A stretch of 64,000 nucleotides of DNA from Candidatus Lindowbacteria bacterium RIFCSPLOWO2_12_FULL_62_27 (GTDB lineage Bacteria > Lindowbacteria > 2-12-FULL-62-27). Shown here in pieces: positions 17,917 through 28,422 of this stretch. Position 1 is the stretch's first letter, and every line of letters starts with the position of its first letter. Location: contig MFPR01000026.1 of the NCBI GenBank assembly GCA_001784175.1, positions 62,001-126,000 on the forward strand, in the 5' to 3' direction. The notes under the pieces were generated by a model. That model was not told where the DNA came from, did no database searches, and was given only the letters and a program-made list of their open reading frames with translations. The translations under genes were made by a program, and so were the position numbers.

Positions 17917-19466
17917 AGGTGGATGGCTGGGACGAACTGCAGAAGTTGGGATTAAGCTACGTGAAGACGAAAGACATCGTGGACAGCATCAAGGACACAA
18001 GCGCCCGGACGGCGAACGCGGTGGAAAACCAGGTGGTATCGGCGGACGCGAGTTTCAAATTCGGAGACGACGCCCAGGTAACGGCCGAGTGGGCCTACTC
18101 GAAAACCGACCCGAACACGCAGGCGAGTCTGGCGGATGTGATCCGCGGGACGGCGTACAAGTTGAACGGATCGTACCGCGCGAAGGCTCGGTTGGGGTTT
18201 GACGCGACGAGCATGACGTCGTCATTCGAGGAAGTCAACCCGGACTATCGGTCGACGAGCGGCGGCGGATCGCCGGACGGCCGGCGATTTACGCTGGGAT
18301 TAAACAGCGGGATGAAGATGATCGGGAACCTCCCGGACGTGACGATGTCCTACAGCGGCAACTCCAGCCGGAACAACCTGGAGAACCAGCTCGCGCGCCG
18401 CACGACGTCGACGGTGCACAACTTCAATTTCGGGGCAAAACCGTTTCAGAAAGCAAAAATGGCGGGCGATGAACTCTGGCAGAACGTCAGAAAAAACATG
18501 AACGTGACAACCGCGTTCGGGCAGAACATCACGAAGGCGAGCGACAACACGACCAAGAGCGCGATCAACAACCAGAACTATCAGCTCTCGACGTCGGCCG
18601 GGCGCCACACGTTCTCGACGTTCTACAAATACCAGATCACGCAGGAGAAGACGGCGGCGACGGGCGACCGGCGTAACGCGAGCAACGGGTTCACGTATGG
18701 CCTCAAAGAAATCGCGTGGAAGACGCCGATGTATCCGCAGAAGCCGTTCTCGACCGACCTCACGCTGAACGCGACCCGCACGCGCGACAAATCGATCGAC
18801 GTCGCGGGCCGGTCGCACCAGCGGCAGTACGGGGTGAGCACGCAGACGAAGGTGAACGAGACGGAGCGGCTGGACGTCGACTACAATCTGAACCTGACCG
18901 ACAACTACAACGTGAACAGCGACATCCGGACGATGAACTGGAAGTGCGCGTACGTCGTCCAGAAGTTCATCCAGGATGACGGAAACTTTACGCTGTCGTA
19001 CACGTCGAATAAGACTGAGGAAGAGGTAACGACGCAGAACTACCGCGAGGCGGTCTGGCGCGTCGACGCGGCCTTGAAGTGGGGTGGCCCGGCGCCGGAG
19101 GTTGTGGCGAAACGCGGCGAAGCGGAGTCGGCGGTGAAGGACATTCTGGCCGTTTACGCGGAAGAAGACATATTGAAATTCATGCAGCGCGTCAGCCCGA
19201 ACTTCAAAGGCGACCGCATCGCGTTCGAAAACAACGCGCGCGCGACGTTCGACCGCGTGGACGCGATCAAATACGAGGGCGTGTGGGCGTCGGCGTTTGT
19301 GCCGGACGACAACGTGATCGAGATCACCTTCCGATGGCAGCGCCGCTGGCGCGTGTACGCGACGGGTGCCGAGGAGACCGCCACCGGCATCGCGCTCTTC
19401 AGGCTCGAATAATCAGGCGATAAGTGGCTCATTCAGGAGATCCGCGAGACCAATCCGTTGTTTTAA
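17829..19466 (+). pseudogene. 5'-truncated copy of the barrel/NTF2-like surface protein gene
   Basis: Codon for codon this segment matches residues 211-755 of the protein coded at 30956-33223; both stretches are exactly 1638 nt, with no net insertion or deletion. It lacks the first 210 codons, including the signal peptide. The codon before the first ATG is an in-frame TAA, and no ribosome site is seen. After FRLE there is a stop (TAA, 19410-19412) where the intact copy has Lys; beyond it the frame still reads SGDKWLIQEIRETNPLF and then the normal stop. The body is otherwise open, so decay looks recent. A short expressed product (527 aa) cannot be excluded but would not be exported. Confidence 0.85.
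17829..19466. repeat. 1638-bp direct repeat, copy 1
   Basis: This is the left copy of a duplicated segment whose other copy is 31586-33223, in the same orientation. The copies clearly diverge at many third positions but are collinear throughout. Confidence 0.85.
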
Positions 19467-19510
19467 TAAACCCCGGCTTGTTGGCCATTTATTGATCCTG
19501 CGAATTATAC

Positions 19511-19538
19511 TTGACATATTAAATATGCAGGGTAATAT
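19511..19538 (+). promoter_or_regulatory. Sigma70-like promoter, probably leaderless, with inverted repeat
   Basis: TTGACA (19511-19516), a 16-nt spacer and TAATAT (19533-19538) end 6 nt before the ATG at 19545. The spacer contains the small inverted repeat ATATT-A-AATAT, which could be an operator. Confidence 0.55.
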
Positions 19539-19544
19539 TCCAAC

Positions 19545-20777
19545 ATGAGCCTCCTGAAGCGACGATGCCTGGCGGGAACCGTTGTCCGGGCGATGAAGAC
19601 GTTTCCGGCCGTGGTGGTCACCGGCCCGCGGCAGTCGGGGAAGACCACGCTCCTGAAAACGGGATTCGCCCGGACCCACGCCTATGTCTCCCTCGAAAAC
19701 CTCGATGTCCGGATGCGCGCCCGGGACGATCCCAACGGATTCCTCGACCAGTATCCGCCCCCAATCATCCTCGACGAAATCCAGTATGTCCCGGACATCC
19801 TGTCCTACATCAAGACCCGGATCGATGAAGACCGAAAGAGCGGACAGTGGCTTCTCACCGGATCGCAGAATTTCGCATTGATGCATGGTGTCAGCCAGTC
19901 TCTGGCCGGCCGCGCCGCCGTGCTGACTCTGATGCCATTGTCCCTGCCGGAGATGGCTGACCGCGCGGCCGCCGCGCTCGATCCTGCGGCATGGCTCAAA
20001 AAGCCGGCAGGCAACCTTCCGGCATCCCGCCCTCTCGCCGTGGAGACCGCCATTTTGCGCGGGATGTACCCGGAAATCGCTCTCAACAAAAAAGTTGACC
20101 GGCAACTCTGGTGCGCGTCGTACATCGCGACGTATCTCGAACGGGATGTCCGCAACCTGGCGGCGGTCGGCGATTTGAACCAATTCGAACGGTTCCTCCG
20201 GCTCAGCGCGACCCGGACGGGACAAATCCTGAACCTGTCGGACATGGCGCGCGATATCGGCGTCAGCGTCCCGACCGCCAAACGCTGGATTTCGATTCTG
20301 GAAGCGGGCCACCAAGTTTATCTTCTGTATCCCTTTTACAGGAACATCGGCAAACGGCTGATCAAGAGCCCAAAGCTCTATTTCACCGATACGGCCCTGG
20401 CCACCTATCTTCTCGGCATTCACGATCGCGAAACGCTTCTGAACAGCCCGAGTTTCGGCGCCCTCTTCGAAACGGCCGTCGTCACCGAATTTCTCAAGCG
20501 TTTCCTGAATTTCGGCCATATCCCGTCCCTGTTCTATCTTCGAACGCGCGATGGATTGGAGATCGATCTCGTGGTCGAGTCCGGCCAGAAATTGCATCTC
20601 TTTGAAATCAAAACATCCATGACCGTCACGGCTCACCATGTGCCTTCACTCATCAAAATGAGCCGGGATCGAAAAGCGCCGATCGCCTCGGCCGCGGTTA
20701 TTTCAAGAACCGCCGGTAATTTCCGCCTCACCGACCGAATTGCCGCCCTGAACTGGGCCGCCTCCCTGTCGCGCTGA
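19545..20777 (+). CDS. AAA-family ATPase with DUF4143 domain
   Basis: This 410-aa cytosolic protein belongs to the AAA_14/DUF4143 family. The Walker A motif is TGPRQSGKTTLL near residue 27 and Walker B is IILDEIQYVPDIL near 73; WLLTGSQNFALM is the usual sensor region. The C-terminal DUF4143 half includes ERDVRNLAAVGDLNQFERFL, a helix-turn-helix-like stretch (NLSDMARDIGVSVPTAKRWIS) and a restriction-nuclease-like end, GLEIDLVVESGQKLHLFEIK. Members are common in mobile or accessory regions and their role is poorly known. It has its own promoter, sits alone between the pseudogene and the lectin operon, and may have arrived by transfer. Confidence 0.88.
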   Translation: MSLLKRRCLAGTVVRAMKTFPAVVVTGPRQSGKTTLLKTGFARTHAYVSLENLDVRMRARDDPNGFLDQYPPPIILDEIQYVPDILSYIKTRIDEDRKSGQWLLTGSQNFALMHGVSQSLAGRAAVLTLMPLSLPEMADRAAAALDPAAWLKKPAGNLPASRPLAVETAILRGMYPEIALNKKVDRQLWCASYIATYLERDVRNLAAVGDLNQFERFLRLSATRTGQILNLSDMARDIGVSVPTAKRWISILEAGHQVYLLYPFYRNIGKRLIKSPKLYFTDTALATYLLGIHDRETLLNSPSFGALFETAVVTEFLKRFLNFGHIPSLFYLRTRDGLEIDLVVESGQKLHLFEIKTSMTVTAHHVPSLIKMSRDRKAPIASAAVISRTAGNFRLTDRIAALNWAASLSR

Positions 20778-20815
20778 CCCGAGCTTTTCATTTCCGCGAT
20801 GAGAAGATTTCGTCC

Positions 20816-20844
20816 TTGACGCTTTCCCCTGCCTGATTTAGATT
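20816..20844 (+). promoter_or_regulatory. Sigma70-like promoter of the lectin operon
   Basis: TTGACG (20816-20821), a 17-nt spacer and TAGATT (20839-20844). Predicted transcription start is near 20851. A three-codon frame ATG GTT GTC TGA at 20850 lies in phase just before the 20871 start. Confidence 0.5.
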
Positions 20845-20870
20845 CCCCCATGGTTGTCTGACCCCGGCGT

Positions 20871-23800
20871 ATGCCTCCCTCGGATGTGTTGCGGTCAATT
20901 CTTCTGCTTGACGAACGGACGGGTCTCATGGAAATGGACGGGGCAACGAACGGCGGCGGTTTACCAGCCGCCTCCGGGTTTCGAATATCCACACATCGCA
21001 CACGCTCTCTCCGTGCGCCCGTTTCCCTGTCTCTGATTTTTACGCTCGCTGTTGCCGCCGTGGCAATTGCCACGTGCCTGTTGCCTGTTGCCTCTCCATC
21101 CGCCCACGCCGCCAACATCTCCGACCGCCAACTCGTCACGCTCGATGACGGCGGCCGGGCCTATGTGTTCAAACTGACCGACTACGACCAGGCGCGCGAC
21201 GGGGATATTTTCGTCGTGATCACCAGCGCGGCCGGGCGCACGGTCTATCGGCCCGAACTTAATATTATAGAGGGAGCCCAGTGGCAGGGGTTCTGGGGCG
21301 TGCGGTTTGGCGCCGATGTGACGGCGGGGCAGATCGACGTCGTCGTGCTGAAAAATCCGCCGCCGCCCCCACCGCCGCCTGCGCCGGAGCCTCCACCTGC
21401 CGCGCCGCCCCCGCCCGCGCCCGAGCCGCCGCCCGCCGCGCCCCCGCAAAAAGGCCGGTGGACGCTCGTGGATCAGGATTTCAAATTGATCGCGATGAAA
21501 ATCGACGCCGATGGATCGCCATCGGACGGCTATGCTCTCTACGGGGATTTCAAGGTCATCCTGGTCGGAAAATTCTCGATGACGGGAAACTGGAATCAGT
21601 CGAATCCCGACGCCAAACTCGTCTTCACGCATCCCAACATCTACAAACCCTATATCGACCAGACGCTCGGCCAGGTCGTTCCGAAGGAATGGTTCCAGCT
21701 CAAGGACGTGATGAACGTGAAGATCGGTCTTCATCCGCAGTGGATCGAGAATCTCAAGAAGGGCCGAAGCGGCGATGCCGGGAGCACGGTGCAAGCCCTC
21801 GGTACGTCTGCCGCCCTGATCGCGACGGGCGGCGGGCTCGAGTTCCGGATATCCTTCCCGATGAAACTGAAGATCGATTTTACAAAGGACGCGTTCGACA
21901 TGATCGCGAACTTCAAACCGCTCGATCAGCAGGCGTCGCTCGAACTCGACGAAGGCCAGGTCTGGGACAAACCGTATGGCATCTTCCCCGTCCAGTTCGA
22001 CAAGCTCGAAGTCGGAACCGATCCGACCTTCACGTGCATCACGATCGTGGGCGAAGGCAATGCGGAATTCCTCGGCGACATGGATTTCGAGGTGGACATC
22101 GAGCTGGCGAAAGGCCAGAATCCAAAACTCAAAATCGACGCGCAGTCGCACGGCGACATCGTCGCGGCGGTGCTGGCGCGATACAAGGTGCCGGCATCGG
22201 TCAGCAAACTCGTCGGGGAGTGCCATCTCGATGAGTTCTCCGTCAACGCGAACGTGGATGATTTGATGCAGAGCGGCAAACTTCCGAGCGCCAAACTGAA
22301 AGTCCTCGTGAAGAACTGGACCGGCCCGTACCGGTTCGATATTAACGTTCCGGCGGTCAACTTCACCGAGCCGGGCCCCTTCATCGAGACCGTCGGCGGG
22401 GAGATCGTCAAGAACCTCTCGAGCGTGGTCGCGCAGATGGCCTCCAATGTCGGCAAGCTGGTCACAGAGGAACTCGCGAACGCCGTCAAGGATCCGATCG
22501 GGACCGTGACGAAGGCGGCGAACGCGGCGATCGACATCGCGAAGGACATCGGCAACGCCGCCGTGGAATTCTTCAAGGATCCGCTCGGCGGCATAAAGGA
22601 TCTGGCGACGGGCGCATTCAATACCGCCAAAGAGCTTGGCGCCACGCTGTACAACAAGGCGAAAGAAACCGTCACGGCGATCTTCACCGATCCGATCGGC
22701 ACCATCAAGAAGGCGGCCGAACAGGCCTTGAAGTTGGCCGAGTCCGCCTTGAACCTGGTCACGGGACTTTTCTCGGCCGTCGGCGAGTTCCTCGAGGACA
22801 TCGGCAAAACGGTTGCGGGATGGTTCGGAATCGACACCGGCCCCAGCCAGAAGGAAATCGAGGCGAGGGAGAAACTGGAGAAAGCCAAAGCCGAAAAGGC
22901 CGCGGCCGAGGCGGCGTTGGCGGAGGCGGAATTTTTGCAGAAAACCTGTGCCCCCGAATTGGAGCGTCGGACGACCGCGGAAGGTTTGGCCGGTTTAAAA
23001 TCGTGGATCCTCAACGAGGATTACACCTCCATCAAACAGGGCGGCGTCCGCGTCCCGCGTTCCAAAGTCACTATCGATTTCATCAAGAGGATCGACGACA
23101 AAATGAAGACGATCGCCTTCGATGAATATCGCAAATGCATCTGGGCCCCGCATCCGACGCTCGCCCCGGACGCCAAGGCCGGCGAGTATTATGAATATGG
23201 AGGGACAGTCGACGGGCTGAATCGCCTGAAAACCCTCGTCAACAATTCCGGCCTGCTCACAGGCGACGAGAAGACGACGCTGGCCAAAGAGATCGACGCG
23301 AAGATCAATGGCGCTCCGATGACCGCCGCCGACGCGATGGCGAAGATTCGGCGAAACCTTCCCGTGTACGGGGATGAGAACCTCAACGCGCTGAAAGATC
23401 ACCTGGACGGCAAGAAGGTCGCGCAGTCCCTGCTCTTCCCGAACATTTCCAATCTCTCAGCGGCCGACAAAACCGCGCTCAAGACCGAGATCGACGCCGC
23501 GATGGAGAGATTTTTGAAAGAATCGGGTGAGCGTATGTTCGCGGACATTGCGGCTGGCATCTCGAAAAATACGAACATGGAACAACTCAAATACATGCAG
23601 ACCATGATTGCGGACAAAACCCCCGGCAAGGCGTGGGGCGGCGGAAAATACCTGACCGACGACCATCTGACCCGGTTGAAGTCGATCATCGCCGACCGGC
23701 TCAAGGAACTGCGCACGATCGAAGCCGCGAAATTCATGGCGGATGCGAGAGGGTACATCCGTGCCGTGGTGAAGGAAGGCGTTGACAAGCCCAGGAGGGA

Positions 23801-26800
23801 TAAATTGATCGAAATGAAAAGAACCATCACGGACCCATCCAATGGCCATTTCAGAACGCACACCGAGCTTTACAGGGTTCCGGACGGTTTCCCCGCCGCC
23901 CAGATGACCACGCTGACGAACGAGATCGACGCGATGATCAGTGATATGGATGTGATCATCAAGATGGGAGGTCGAGACGGGGACGCGGACCGGGCCGCCG
24001 CCACCCTCGCATCGGGTGCTGAGCTTACGGCCGGTCAGTCGCGCGTCTCCGTGGACGGGCGGTTCAAGTTGATCTATCAGAGTGACGGGAATCTGGTGCT
24101 GTATCAAGGCGGGAGCGCGCTCTGGTCAAGTTCCACCGCCGGCCACCCGGGCGGGAAGACCATCATGCAGACCGACGGAAACCTCGTTGTCTACAACGCG
24201 AGCGGAGGGGCCGTATTTGCATCGGGCACACGCGGTAGTTACCTCATGGTGCAGAATGACGGCAACGCCGTGATCTTTGACGCCTCCGGATCGGCGCTCT
24301 GGTCAACCGGAACCGGCGGCCATCCGACCCCCCTCGAGGATGGCCTCCTCAAACGCGCCGATGCCGCGTATTCGGCGTCCGTGCTGGAGACCTATCGTTC
24401 CCGGTTCGAAAAATGCGAGGACAAAATCAGCATTGAAGAAGTAATCACAGCGGTTCATCGCGACGAGATTCTCTGCGATCGAACATATTCCTTGGATCCG
24501 CAGAATTCCAACCCCCGCACCGATGCGGTCAAGGATTTCCTCGCTGAAATGGACAAGATGAAGTGGAAGCCGGAGCAGTTGCCGGCGGCGATAACCAGAC
24601 GGGCGAAGGCGGAGGCGTTCGCGCTCGCGAAGTATCGTCCGTTTTTGGATCAAAGCGACACATTGAAGGATATTCAAAATCTGAAGGCGGTCGTGCTCGC
24701 GGATAAAGATATCACCGGCGGCATGACGGGCCCCGATGCCAAGCCTTCCGACACGGTCGCGGAATTCTTGGGCGAAATCAACAAGTTGATCGCATTCCCG
24801 GAGTTGATCCCGGCGGTGGCCAAAAAGGAGGCGGAGGTTCTCGCGAAGTATCGTCCCCTGTTGGATCAATACGACAAGCTGGAGGACGTCAAAAAAATGA
24901 GGGCGGACGTTCTGGCCGTCAACGACAACGCCGTCGGCATGACGGGCGGGATTGTCAGCCGGTCGAAAACGGTCAAGGATTTCCTCAAGCAGATCGACAA
25001 GCTGACGCCGGAAGTGCTTCGGGAGAGACGGCTGATCAAGAAACTCGCTGAGATCCGAGATATCTTCCCCCGTTCCGGCTATCAGCACTTGGAACAATTG
25101 AAAGACCACCTGGCCGGCAAGCCGGTCGGCGCGCAATGGCCAAATGTCGATGACCTTTACGAGGCCGACAAGAAAACGCTCATGAAGGAGATCGACCACT
25201 GGATTGTGAAATACAAGACGGAAGGGAGGAAGGCGCAATATGAGTTGATGAAGGGATTCCTTTCATCCAATGCGGTGTCCTTCAAGAAATTGGAGGACGT
25301 CATTGAAAATAGAACTTCTTCATTTGAAGGTCCGTATAAAAATGAGTTCGGCGAGGTGGTGAACGCGATGTTGTCTTTCGATCTTCTCACCGCCGAACAA
25401 AAAAACGAGTTGCGGTCGATGCTCAATACGAAAAAGAGTAAGAGTCAATATGAGAACATGAAGGTATTCCTTTCGTCCAATGAGCCCAACAGGAATACGC
25501 CGGCGGCCCTCAAAATCTTTCAGGACATTATCGAAAAAAGAGCCAATACATACGATGCGGCTTTATATCCGGGCGAGGAAAACATGATGTTATCCTTCGA
25601 TCTTCTCACCACCGAGCAAAGAAATGACCTGCGGCTGATGCTCGACAAGAAGTTGGAGAAACAGAGAGCGGAACAAACCACGGAGATTGACGATTGGCTC
25701 GGCTCTCTGGATGACCAGCAATTTGAAACCTTAAGGAACGCCGTCCTGAATGCGGGCGACGCCGCGACGATAAATCAAGTGAGCAAGCGATTGGGTAAGG
25801 CCGCGGGAGTGGAACTGCCCATGGATATACTGACCCCCAAGTATATAGAGGAATTGGGTCAGAAACTCAATAAAAAGTTGGAAATGTCGCCGAAGATGAA
25901 GGAGAAATTGGAGAAGATCGAATTGGAAAGATATGGTCAGATAGAAAAGGTAATCAACGACAACAGATGCGATCGGATGCACCTTCAGTACATCAAGCAT
26001 GCTCTCGATAATACAGCCTTCGACCATCACTTACAGTCAGTGTATGATCGATTGGGATTGGATTTGACCAACCTTACCCTCTCCTCCGATAAAAGAAATG
26101 CCCTGCGTCAGAAGATCGATGAGCGAATCGACAAGATGGATGCGCCCTTGGTGGAGAAGTATCGTCCCTTATTTGATCAGTGCGACAATTTGGAGCGCTT
26201 TGAGGAGCTGAAGTCGTTTCTGGAACGGGATCGCTATTTAAATGACTACGGCGTGTTTCCCGAGCCCGGCAACGCTCTACAGGCCTTCCTGAACGACGTG
26301 GATAAGCTGGGCGCCTCACCGGCAGTGCTGGAGGAGAGACGCCACACCAATACTCTTGCGGCGCTCCGAACGCTCATAGCCAGTTCGGACGAATCTACCC
26401 TTAAGGACTTGGCGGGTCACCTGGACGGCAAGAAGGTGGATTGGCCTGAGAGATTTCCGGACATCAAGATTATTTCCAAGTCGGAGATCGACGCGCTCAA
26501 GAAGGAGATCGAAGTAGCGATTCCGAAATATTTGAAGGACAAGGATAAGGAACAGTATGAAAAAATGAAGTGGTGGCTTGAGGTCAATAAGGATGCGACT
26601 GTGTATATGCTCAAAAATGTGAAGAGCAACATAGCGAATGGACTGGCGGTATTCGGCGGCCTCCCCACCGCTTACCTCACAGCCGAGCACAGAAAGGAAC
26701 TTATTCAGACGATCGATGAGTTGACATCTTGCCCACCGGCGGAATTTGAGGAATACCGCAAGTTCATTGCCGGTCTTTCGGAAAAGGCGGCAGGACAAGA

Positions 26801-27350
26801 GCGGGAAGCCGTTCGGATTGCCTTGTACGATTTAACACTGTCTGAACGCCAGATCAACACCGGCGGTACCGGCGATGGCCATAAACAACGCGTGCTTCCG
26901 GCGAATTTCAATCATGAAAAGCTCTCAGACGCCCAGAGAAAGACCTTGTTGACAGATGTTGAAAACTCTACCAAGAGCCTGAACAAACTTCTCGCAAAGA
27001 TGGAAGGGGCCCAGTTAACCTCCACCCTCGCATCGGGGGCGACGCTGACGCCCGGTCAATCGCGCGTCTCCGCGGACGGGCGGTTCAAGTTGATCTATCA
27101 GACGGACGGGAGTCTGGTGCTCTATCAAGGCGGAACCGCGCTGTGGTCAAAAGCCGTCGGAACCAAGCCGGGCAAGACCGTCATGCAGGGCGACGGAAAC
27201 CTCGTCGTCTACGACGCGGATGGAAAAGCGGTCTGGAACTCGGGCACGTCGGGCAGTGGCGCCTACCTCGTCCTGCAGAACGATGGGAACATGGTGATCT
27301 ACAGCTCCTCCAAAACGGCGCTCTGGTCGACCCAGACGGGCGGAAAATAA
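20871..27350 (+). CDS. Giant secreted protein with two B-lectin domains
   Basis: This 2159-aa protein has a long N-terminus with a hydrophobic core (LIFTLAVAAVAIATCLLP) ending near residue 81 (PSAHA); the true start may lie a little downstream. A small beta domain (85-160), a Pro-rich hinge (162-195), a beta-rich domain to about 530 and amphipathic helices follow. The rest is long, charged and helical, with repeated units: KYRPLLDQYD-type units about four times and LKDHLDGKKV-type units three times. Bulb-type mannose-binding lectin domains lie at about 1045-1155 and 2050-2159, each with QxDGNLVVY-like motifs. B-lectins bind mannose-type sugars. It heads a four-gene operon. DNA from about 25200 to 26950 looks AT-richer than its surroundings, so the gene may be mosaic. 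Confidence 0.85.
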   Translation: MPPSDVLRSILLLDERTGLMEMDGATNGGGLPAASGFRISTHRTRSLRAPVSLSLIFTLAVAAVAIATCLLPVASPSAHAANISDRQLVTLDDGGRAYVFKLTDYDQARDGDIFVVITSAAGRTVYRPELNIIEGAQWQGFWGVRFGADVTAGQIDVVVLKNPPPPPPPPAPEPPPAAPPPPAPEPPPAAPPQKGRWTLVDQDFKLIAMKIDADGSPSDGYALYGDFKVILVGKFSMTGNWNQSNPDAKLVFTHPNIYKPYIDQTLGQVVPKEWFQLKDVMNVKIGLHPQWIENLKKGRSGDAGSTVQALGTSAALIATGGGLEFRISFPMKLKIDFTKDAFDMIANFKPLDQQASLELDEGQVWDKPYGIFPVQFDKLEVGTDPTFTCITIVGEGNAEFLGDMDFEVDIELAKGQNPKLKIDAQSHGDIVAAVLARYKVPASVSKLVGECHLDEFSVNANVDDLMQSGKLPSAKLKVLVKNWTGPYRFDINVPAVNFTEPGPFIETVGGEIVKNLSSVVAQMASNVGKLVTEELANAVKDPIGTVTKAANAAIDIAKDIGNAAVEFFKDPLGGIKDLATGAFNTAKELGATLYNKAKETVTAIFTDPIGTIKKAAEQALKLAESALNLVTGLFSAVGEFLEDIGKTVAGWFGIDTGPSQKEIEAREKLEKAKAEKAAAEAALAEAEFLQKTCAPELERRTTAEGLAGLKSWILNEDYTSIKQGGVRVPRSKVTIDFIKRIDDKMKTIAFDEYRKCIWAPHPTLAPDAKAGEYYEYGGTVDGLNRLKTLVNNSGLLTGDEKTTLAKEIDAKINGAPMTAADAMAKIRRNLPVYGDENLNALKDHLDGKKVAQSLLFPNISNLSAADKTALKTEIDAAMERFLKESGERMFADIAAGISKNTNMEQLKYMQTMIADKTPGKAWGGGKYLTDDHLTRLKSIIADRLKELRTIEAAKFMADARGYIRAVVKEGVDKPRRDKLIEMKRTITDPSNGHFRTHTELYRVPDGFPAAQMTTLTNEIDAMISDMDVIIKMGGRDGDADRAAATLASGAELTAGQSRVSVDGRFKLIYQSDGNLVLYQGGSALWSSSTAGHPGGKTIMQTDGNLVVYNASGGAVFASGTRGSYLMVQNDGNAVIFDASGSALWSTGTGGHPTPLEDGLLKRADAAYSASVLETYRSRFEKCEDKISIEEVITAVHRDEILCDRTYSLDPQNSNPRTDAVKDFLAEMDKMKWKPEQLPAAITRRAKAEAFALAKYRPFLDQSDTLKDIQNLKAVVLADKDITGGMTGPDAKPSDTVAEFLGEINKLIAFPELIPAVAKKEAEVLAKYRPLLDQYDKLEDVKKMRADVLAVNDNAVGMTGGIVSRSKTVKDFLKQIDKLTPEVLRERRLIKKLAEIRDIFPRSGYQHLEQLKDHLAGKPVGAQWPNVDDLYEADKKTLMKEIDHWIVKYKTEGRKAQYELMKGFLSSNAVSFKKLEDVIENRTSSFEGPYKNEFGEVVNAMLSFDLLTAEQKNELRSMLNTKKSKSQYENMKVFLSSNEPNRNTPAALKIFQDIIEKRANTYDAALYPGEENMMLSFDLLTTEQRNDLRLMLDKKLEKQRAEQTTEIDDWLGSLDDQQFETLRNAVLNAGDAATINQVSKRLGKAAGVELPMDILTPKYIEELGQKLNKKLEMSPKMKEKLEKIELERYGQIEKVINDNRCDRMHLQYIKHALDNTAFDHHLQSVYDRLGLDLTNLTLSSDKRNALRQKIDERIDKMDAPLVEKYRPLFDQCDNLERFEELKSFLERDRYLNDYGVFPEPGNALQAFLNDVDKLGASPAVLEERRHTNTLAALRTLIASSDESTLKDLAGHLDGKKVDWPERFPDIKIISKSEIDALKKEIEVAIPKYLKDKDKEQYEKMKWWLEVNKDATVYMLKNVKSNIANGLAVFGGLPTAYLTAEHRKELIQTIDELTSCPPAEFEEYRKFIAGLSEKAAGQEREAVRIALYDLTLSERQINTGGTGDGHKQRVLPANFNHEKLSDAQRKTLLTDVENSTKSLNKLLAKMEGAQLTSTLASGATLTPGQSRVSADGRFKLIYQTDGSLVLYQGGTALWSKAVGTKPGKTVMQGDGNLVVYDADGKAVWNSGTSGSGAYLVLQNDGNMVIYSSSKTALWSTQTGGK

Positions 27351-27363
27351 TGAGGGGATTGAA

Positions 27364-28422
27364 ATGATTCAATACAGGAACAATATCACGTTCGGATGGC
27401 TGGCGGCTTGCGGTCTCTATTGTCTTTTTGTCCAACCCGCATGCGCAGCCGACAAAGCGGCCGGGCCGCCGAAGGAGACGATGGAGCAAGTCAAATCCTT
27501 GTCGGATCAGGTGCGGTCGTCCGTCTCGGGGTTCGTCGACGAACTCGCGCGCGGGTACATCGGCACGATCCTTCGCGCAGATCAGGAGCTGGACGCGCTC
27601 AATATCACCAAGCCGGACCACCGGTTCTATCTGCTCGAAAAACCCTCGTACGATTTCATCGACACGACATTGGCGCAGTACGACGCGTTCGCCGCCGAGA
27701 TGAAAAGAGACTGGTTGACCACGCCGCCGGCGTTCAGGGTCGCCATCCGCAAACTCCTTGAAAACGAACGCGCGCGGCTCGAAACATTCCTGCGCGCGGA
27801 TCCCGTGATCATCCGGAGCGTCATCAATCCCATGTACGCCGACGGCACGCTCGCGTTCATGTCGGCCGAAACCATCCTGCGGGATGTCCGGGAAGCCGGG
27901 GAAAAAGCCGACGCGGGACCCGGATTCACGAGCCGCCTCCGCCGCGCCGCGCGCGTCAGCGACGCGGAAGTCCGCCGCGTGGTGACGGAAAAGGCCCGCA
28001 AGACCGCGTCCGACCTCGCCGACACGATGGCCGACAATTACGTCAAGTTCCTCATCACGGCTAACAAGGTGCTCGACAAGCACAATGTCAAAGACACCGT
28101 CGCCCGCGCCTATTCCATGGCCGAACAAAACCACGTCATCATCACCGCATTTCTGGAGGAGTACGACCGATTCTCCAAAGCCATGACCGAATCCTTCAAG
28201 GGATCGGGCGCCGTCATCGAGAAAGCCGTCGCCGAAGCGGTTGCGGCCGAACGAACCCGCATCGATTCCTTCCTCAACACCGACCCGGTGGACCTGCGCA
28301 CGGCATACACCCTGCCGAAAGGAAAAACGCTCGGCGGCGCGGACCTGCGCCGGCAATTGGAACTGGCGAAGGAGATCGCGGCGGAGGAAAAGGCCGGGTT
28401 TAGAAGGTTTAAGAATAAATGA
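27364..28422 (+). CDS. Secreted helical protein with internal duplication
   Basis: This 352-aa protein has a signal peptide (GWLAACGLYCLFVQPACA, cleavage near residue 29). The remainder is almost all helix and made of two related halves: the first has LARGYIGTILRADQELDALN, AFRVAIRKLLENERARLETFL and DPVIIRSVINP; the second has MADNYVKFLITANKVLDKHN, AEAVAAERTRIDSFL and DPVDLRTAYTL. No known family is recognised. It begins 13 nt after the lectin protein gene and overlaps the next gene by 4 nt (ATGA), so it is made together with the lectin and glycine-rich proteins, presumably as a partner on the surface or in the periplasm. Confidence 0.75.
   Translation: MIQYRNNITFGWLAACGLYCLFVQPACAADKAAGPPKETMEQVKSLSDQVRSSVSGFVDELARGYIGTILRADQELDALNITKPDHRFYLLEKPSYDFIDTTLAQYDAFAAEMKRDWLTTPPAFRVAIRKLLENERARLETFLRADPVIIRSVINPMYADGTLAFMSAETILRDVREAGEKADAGPGFTSRLRRAARVSDAEVRRVVTEKARKTASDLADTMADNYVKFLITANKVLDKHNVKDTVARAYSMAEQNHVIITAFLEEYDRFSKAMTESFKGSGAVIEKAVAEAVAAERTRIDSFLNTDPVDLRTAYTLPKGKTLGGADLRRQLELAKEIAAEEKAGFRRFKNK

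Noticed and set aside
21355-21455. Tandem Pro-codon repeat as a CRISPR or regulatory array
   Set aside because: The repeats are in-frame CCG/GCG codons of a proline-rich hinge with no spacers.
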